DNA from: Betaproteobacteria bacterium SCN1
GTDB lineage: Bacteria > Pseudomonadota > Gammaproteobacteria > Burkholderiales > Thiobacillaceae
Assembly: GCA_008923315.1 (NCBI GenBank)
Contig: WBSF01000005.1
Span: 43,629 to 107,628 of the forward strand
Reading direction: 5' to 3'
DNA: 64,000 nt
In this document: piece by piece, positions 60,758-64,000 of the stretch
Layout of the letters: every line of letters begins with the position of its first letter
How positions within the stretch are numbered: position 1 is the stretch's first letter
The notes under the pieces: generated by a model
Database searches by the model: none
Seen by the model: only the letters and a program-made list of their open reading frames with translations
What the model was told of the DNA's origin: nothing
Made by a program: the position numbers and the translations under genes

Positions 60758-61510
60758 TCACTTGCCGGTAACGGCGCCGAAAACCTTTTTCAAAAGCGCG
60801 CTGCCGGCCTGGACGGGATTGGCGCGGATGGCGGCTTCTTTTTCGCCAATGAGCGTGTAGAGGCGATCCATCGCTTCCTGGGTGACGTACTGCTCGACGT
60901 TGGACTGACTCTTGTCGATGAGGTTGAACTGTGTGGCCATACCGGCGTAGCGGTTGTACTGCTGGGCGAGCCCGACCTTGTCGGTGGTGGTCTTGACGAT
61001 GGGCAGGAAGCGTTCGGTGAGCTGGGTTTCGGTCTTCCTGCGGAAGAAGTCGGTGGCGGAGGTCTGGCCGCCGGTGAGGATGCCCTTGGCGTCTTCCAGG
61101 GTCATCTGTTTCACGGCGTCGACGAACAGGGTCTGGGCTTCGGGTACGGCGGCTTCGGCAGCACGGTTCATCGCGAGTACGAGATCGTCGGCCTGTTGGC
61201 CCATTCCGAACATCCGCATGGCCTTTTCGGCTTTTTGCAGATTCTTGGGAAGCGGGATCTTGAGCTGGGCGTTGCCGAAGAAGCCATCCTTGACGCCGAG
61301 CTGGGCCACGGCGGCATCGGCGCCGCGCGTCAGCGCCTCCTTCAGGGCGGCGTTGATGTCGGTCGTGGAAAGGGCATCCACGCCGGTGGCGCCGGCCGGG
61401 GCCTGGCCGCCCGGTTTGCTCACCACCCCCTTGAGCATTTCGCCCCAGTCGAAGGCATGGGCCGGCGCGGCGAGGGCGAGAATGGCGGCGAGTACGAGGA
61501 CACGTTTCAT
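60758..61510 (-). CDS. DUF4197 family exported protein
   Basis: The 250-residue protein has a signal peptide (cleavage near AHAFDW, residue 20) and the DUF4197 pattern: LSTTDINAALKEALTRGADAAVAQLG, FFGNAQLKIPLPKNLQKAEKAMR, DAKGILTGGQTSATDFFRRKT and EQYVTQEAMDRLYTLIGEKEAAIR. Function of the family is unknown. ATG 61510 gives a proper signal peptide. It lies 19 bp after the phoH-like gene. Confidence 0.88.
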   Translation of the reverse strand: MKRVLVLAAILALAAPAHAFDWGEMLKGVVSKPGGQAPAGATGVDALSTTDINAALKEALTRGADAAVAQLGVKDGFFGNAQLKIPLPKNLQKAEKAMRMFGMGQQADDLVLAMNRAAEAAVPEAQTLFVDAVKQMTLEDAKGILTGGQTSATDFFRRKTETQLTERFLPIVKTTTDKVGLAQQYNRYAGMATQFNLIDKSQSNVEQYVTQEAMDRLYTLIGEKEAAIRANPVQAGSALLKKVFGAVTGK

Positions 61511-61529
61511 GGGGGCTCCGGTTGTTCGG

Positions 61530-62927
61530 TTACAGCACTTCGGCCGCATAGTCGGCCAGACGCGAACGCTCGCCGCGCTGCAGGGTGACGTGGCCGTTGT
61601 GCGCCCAGCCCTTGAAGTGGTCGACGACATAGGTGAGACCGGAACTGCCCTCGGTGAGGTAGGGCGTGTCGATCTGCGAAATGTTGCCGAGGCAGACCAC
61701 CTTGGTGCCAGGGCCGGCGCGGGTGATCAGTGTCTTCATCTGCTTGGGCGTGAGGTTCTGCGCCTCATCGATGATAAGAAACTTGTTGAGGAAGGTGCGG
61801 CCGCGCATGAAATTTAACGATTTCACCTTGATGCGCGAACGGATCAGATCCTGCGTGGCGGCACGGCCCCAGTCGCCGGCCTCGTCGTCGCTCTTGTTCA
61901 GCACGTCGAGGTTGTCTTCCAGCGCGCCCATCCACGGCGTCATCTTCTCCTCCTCGGTGCCGGGCAGGAAACCGATGTCCTCGCCGACCGGTACGGTCAC
62001 GCGGGTCATGATGATCTCGGAATAGGTCTTCTTGTCGAGCACCTGGGCGAGCCCGGCGGCGAGCGTGAGCAGGGTCTTGCCGGTGCCGGCCTGGCCGAGC
62101 AGGGTGACGAAGTCGATCTCGGGGTCCATCAGCACGTTGAGCGCGAAGTTCTGCTCGCGGTTGCGCGCGACGATGCCCCAGACCGCGTTCTTCTGGTGGC
62201 TGTAATCCTTGACCGTGACCATTTCCGCGGTCTTGCCCCCGACCGCGAGCACCTTGGCGTGGAGCGGATTGGGGCCTTCCTGGAAGACGAATTCGTTGGG
62301 CAGCAGGCTCGGTACCAGCGGGCCCTTGATGCGGTAGTGGGTGACGCCGTTGGTCAGCCAGGATTCCATGCCGCGGCCGTGGCTGTCCCAGAAATCGGGC
62401 GGCAGTTCGCGCAGGCCGGCGTAGAGCAGATCGGTGTCTTCCAGCACCTTGTCGTTGAAGTAGTCCTCGGCCGGCAGGCCCAGCGCGCGGGCCTTGATGC
62501 GCATGTTGATGTCCTTGGACACCAGGATGACCTGCCGCTTGGGATGGTGGCGCGAGAGGAAGAACACCACGCCGAGAATCTGGTTGTCGACCTTGCTGGT
62601 GGGCAGGTTGATCGGAATGTCGCCGGTGATCGCCTGGGTCTGCAGGAACAGTTTCCCCGTGGCGGCGTTGTGGCTGTGCGGCGCGAGCGGCACGCCGTCC
62701 TCGATGCTGTCGAGCTTGCTGACGATCTCGTCGAGGAAGCGGCTGGCCTGGCGCGCGTTGCGCGAGACTTCGGTCATGCCTTTCTTGTGCTGGTCGAGTT
62801 CTTCCAGCGTGGCGATGGGGACGTAGACGTCGTGCTCTTCGAAGCGGAACAGGCTGGTGGGGTCGTGCATCAGCACGTTGGTGTCGAGGACGAAGAGCTT
62901 GGTCGGGACGGCAGCTTTTCTCGGCAT
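61530..62927 (-). CDS. PhoH-family ATPase with N-terminal PIN domain
   Basis: The 465-residue protein joins a PIN nuclease domain (LFVLDTNVLMHDPTSLFRF near the start; further acids at VSKDINMRIKA) to a PhoH ATPase domain with Walker A GQAGTGKT and Walker B FLIIDEAQNLTPKQMK. PIN-PhoH proteins are RNA helicase/nucleases. ATG 62927 is used because the family begins with the PIN strand about ten residues on. Confidence 0.92.
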   Translation of the reverse strand: MPRKAAVPTKLFVLDTNVLMHDPTSLFRFEEHDVYVPIATLEELDQHKKGMTEVSRNARQASRFLDEIVSKLDSIEDGVPLAPHSHNAATGKLFLQTQAITGDIPINLPTSKVDNQILGVVFFLSRHHPKRQVILVSKDINMRIKARALGLPAEDYFNDKVLEDTDLLYAGLRELPPDFWDSHGRGMESWLTNGVTHYRIKGPLVPSLLPNEFVFQEGPNPLHAKVLAVGGKTAEMVTVKDYSHQKNAVWGIVARNREQNFALNVLMDPEIDFVTLLGQAGTGKTLLTLAAGLAQVLDKKTYSEIIMTRVTVPVGEDIGFLPGTEEEKMTPWMGALEDNLDVLNKSDDEAGDWGRAATQDLIRSRIKVKSLNFMRGRTFLNKFLIIDEAQNLTPKQMKTLITRAGPGTKVVCLGNISQIDTPYLTEGSSGLTYVVDHFKGWAHNGHVTLQRGERSRLADYAAEVL

Positions 62928-63087
62928 GACAGCGGAGCACCGGGGCGTGGACGATGCTTGCATCCTACCGCATGGGTGCGTGCGCATGTCCAGTAAAAAA
63001 TTGCGTCCGGCAGCCTGGTCGATCGCGGAAATCGGTTGCGGTTTGTCAGTAGAATGAAACGCTTTCCCGCATGCATTTCCTTATCGG

Positions 63088-63495
63088 ATGAAAGGTCTTG
63101 TCCGGTTCGTCTGGGCATGGGCGGCCTGTCTGGGAATCGGCAGCGCATCGGCCCAGGTGACTGCGCACATCCTGTTGCAGGACTCGCCGCTTGCCGGTTT
63201 CCAGTACCACGCGGGCAGGGCCGTGTGGCCGCAGTTGCGTGTCGGCGACGCGCTCGCGCTGGTGCGTGAACCCGACAATCCCCACGACCCGCGCGCGGTG
63301 CGCATCGACTGGCAGGGCCGCACGCTCGGCTACGTGCCGCGGCGTGAAAACGCCGACGTGGCTCGATTGCTGGACAACGGTCAGCCACTCGAAGCGCGCA
63401 TCAGCCGGCTGGCCGAGGGACGCGATCCGTGGTCGCGCGTGCGTTTTGAAATCCGGCTGGACGTCAACCGGGGCAACCAAGGAGTGATGCCATGA
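63088..63495 (+). CDS. HIRAN-domain exported protein
   Basis: The 135-residue protein has a signal-like N-terminus (residues 1-22) and a HIRAN domain: SPLAGFQYHAG, LRVGDALALVREPDNPHDPRAVRI and RTLGYVPRRENADVARLLD. HIRAN domains bind DNA ends in helicases, but short bacterial forms, some exported, have no known role. It overlaps the next gene by ATGA. Confidence 0.85.
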   Translation: MKGLVRFVWAWAACLGIGSASAQVTAHILLQDSPLAGFQYHAGRAVWPQLRVGDALALVREPDNPHDPRAVRIDWQGRTLGYVPRRENADVARLLDNGQPLEARISRLAEGRDPWSRVRFEIRLDVNRGNQGVMP

Positions 63496-64000
63496 ATATC
63501 CTGCGCGGGGGCTGTGTCTGGCTGATGTTCTGCATCGCCGGTCTGGCCCGGGCGGCCGATCTGTCGCTGGACACGCTGAAGCTGCCACCCGGATTCCAGA
63601 TCGAGCTGTATGCCCAGGTGCCCAATGCCCGACAGATGGCGCTGGGCAAGACGCATCTCTTCGTCGGCAGCATGCGCGCAGGCAAAGTCTACGCGGTTCC
63701 GCTGACGGGGCCGCGCATGCCGGTCGTGCTTGTCGAAGGGCTCGATCTGCCGGTGGGGGTGGCCTACCGCGACGGCGACCTTTACGTGTCGGCGGTGAAC
63801 CGCATCCTGCGTCTGCGCGGCATAGAGCAAGCGATCGCCAGGCCGCCGCGCCCGGAAGTCGTGACGGAGGCCTACCCGCGCGACACGCATCACGGCTGGA
63901 AATTCATCGCCTTCGGGCCGGACGGCAAGCTCTATCAGGCCGTTGAAAAAGTGCTTTTCGAACGCATCAGGGACGCTGAGTGCGAAGACACGAGCTGCCC
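63492..64000 (+). CDS. PQQ sugar-dehydrogenase-like beta-propeller protein (partial, possibly interrupted)
   Basis: The reading frame starts at ATG 63492 with a signal peptide (cleavage near ARAADL, residue 23) and continues with LKLPPGFQIELYAQVPNARQMALG, LFVGSMRAGKVYAVPL, GLDLPVGVAYRDGDLYVSAVNRI and GWKFIAFGPDGKLY, as in soluble-aldose-dehydrogenase-like (GSDH family) proteins. After GKLY, at about 63936, the family pattern (normally VPVGAPCN-like) stops and a sequence beginning CAGGCCGTTGAAAAAGTG follows, which looks like a foreign end. The gene also runs off the window. Confidence 0.7.
   Translation, partial: MNILRGGCVWLMFCIAGLARAADLSLDTLKLPPGFQIELYAQVPNARQMALGKTHLFVGSMRAGKVYAVPLTGPRMPVVLVEGLDLPVGVAYRDGDLYVSAVNRILRLRGIEQAIARPPRPEVVTEAYPRDTHHGWKFIAFGPDGKLYQAVEKVLFERIRDAECEDTSC

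Overview
The window is GC-rich, with compact operons and many ATGA/GTGA stop-start overlaps. Gene content points to a methylotrophic proteobacterium, most likely a betaproteobacterium. The evidence is a nearly complete tetrahydromethanopterin/methylofuran (H4MPT) formaldehyde-oxidation set, a soluble NAD-linked formate dehydrogenase, a methanethiol oxidase cluster and OmpW. The genus cannot be fixed from sequence alone.

Layout. (1) 1-14795: H4MPT C1 cluster. A minus-strand operon (8506 down to 771) carries beta-RFAP synthase, mtdB, an ATP-grasp protein, mch, a RimK-like ligase, a CitG-like protein, fae and a PTPS-like protein. A tyramine-glutamate-ligase-like gene is cut by the left window edge, and a HisA-like gene diverges from it. 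A divergent plus-strand operon fhcB-A-D-C continues into a histidine phosphatase and a dihydropteroate synthase. Together they oxidise formaldehyde to formate and make the cofactors. (2) 15033-17720: OmpW, a Nif11-type small protein, an orphan and an acyl-CoA-dehydrogenase-like enzyme. (3) 17808-26189: a membrane di-iron monooxygenase (AlkB family), a truncated haemoglobin and a [2Fe-2S]/flavin reductase, flanked on each side by an NtrB/FixL-type kinase plus FixJ-type regulator pair. (4) 26340-33107: OsmC, a GcvH-like lipoyl protein, rhodanese, an AhpD-like protein, a small ferredoxin, a Fae paralogue, and the methanethiol oxidase set mtoX-SCO1-mauG. (5) 33538-40017: formate dehydrogenase fdsGBA, fdhD, fdsD, then folK.

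(6) 40101-49530: a 9.4-kb integrative element inserted in the anticodon arm of a tRNA-Thr(CGT) gene. It splits the host gene into two non-functional parts and carries its own complete tRNA-Thr(CGT) at its right end. It encodes a tyrosine recombinase, an AlpA-like regulator, a primase/ATPase, an HNH nuclease, a DUF5681-type protein and several orphans. (7) 49585-64000: ordinary chromosome (gltX, tRNA-Val, DEAD-box helicase, hydrolase/LysR pair, methyltransferase, nitroreductase, lipoamide-dehydrogenase-like enzyme, secreted orphans, DUF4197, PhoH/PIN, HIRAN protein, and a sugar-dehydrogenase-like gene that may be interrupted at the right edge).

Working model (inference): methanethiol, or a related methylated substrate handled by the membrane monooxygenase, yields formaldehyde, sulfide and peroxide. 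Formaldehyde goes through Fae-MtdB-Mch-Fhc to formate and then Fds to CO2. OsmC, rhodanese and the lipoyl protein could handle peroxide and sulfur. An identical 15-bp palindrome lies upstream of fhc and in the mtoX/fds divergent promoter, hinting at shared control.
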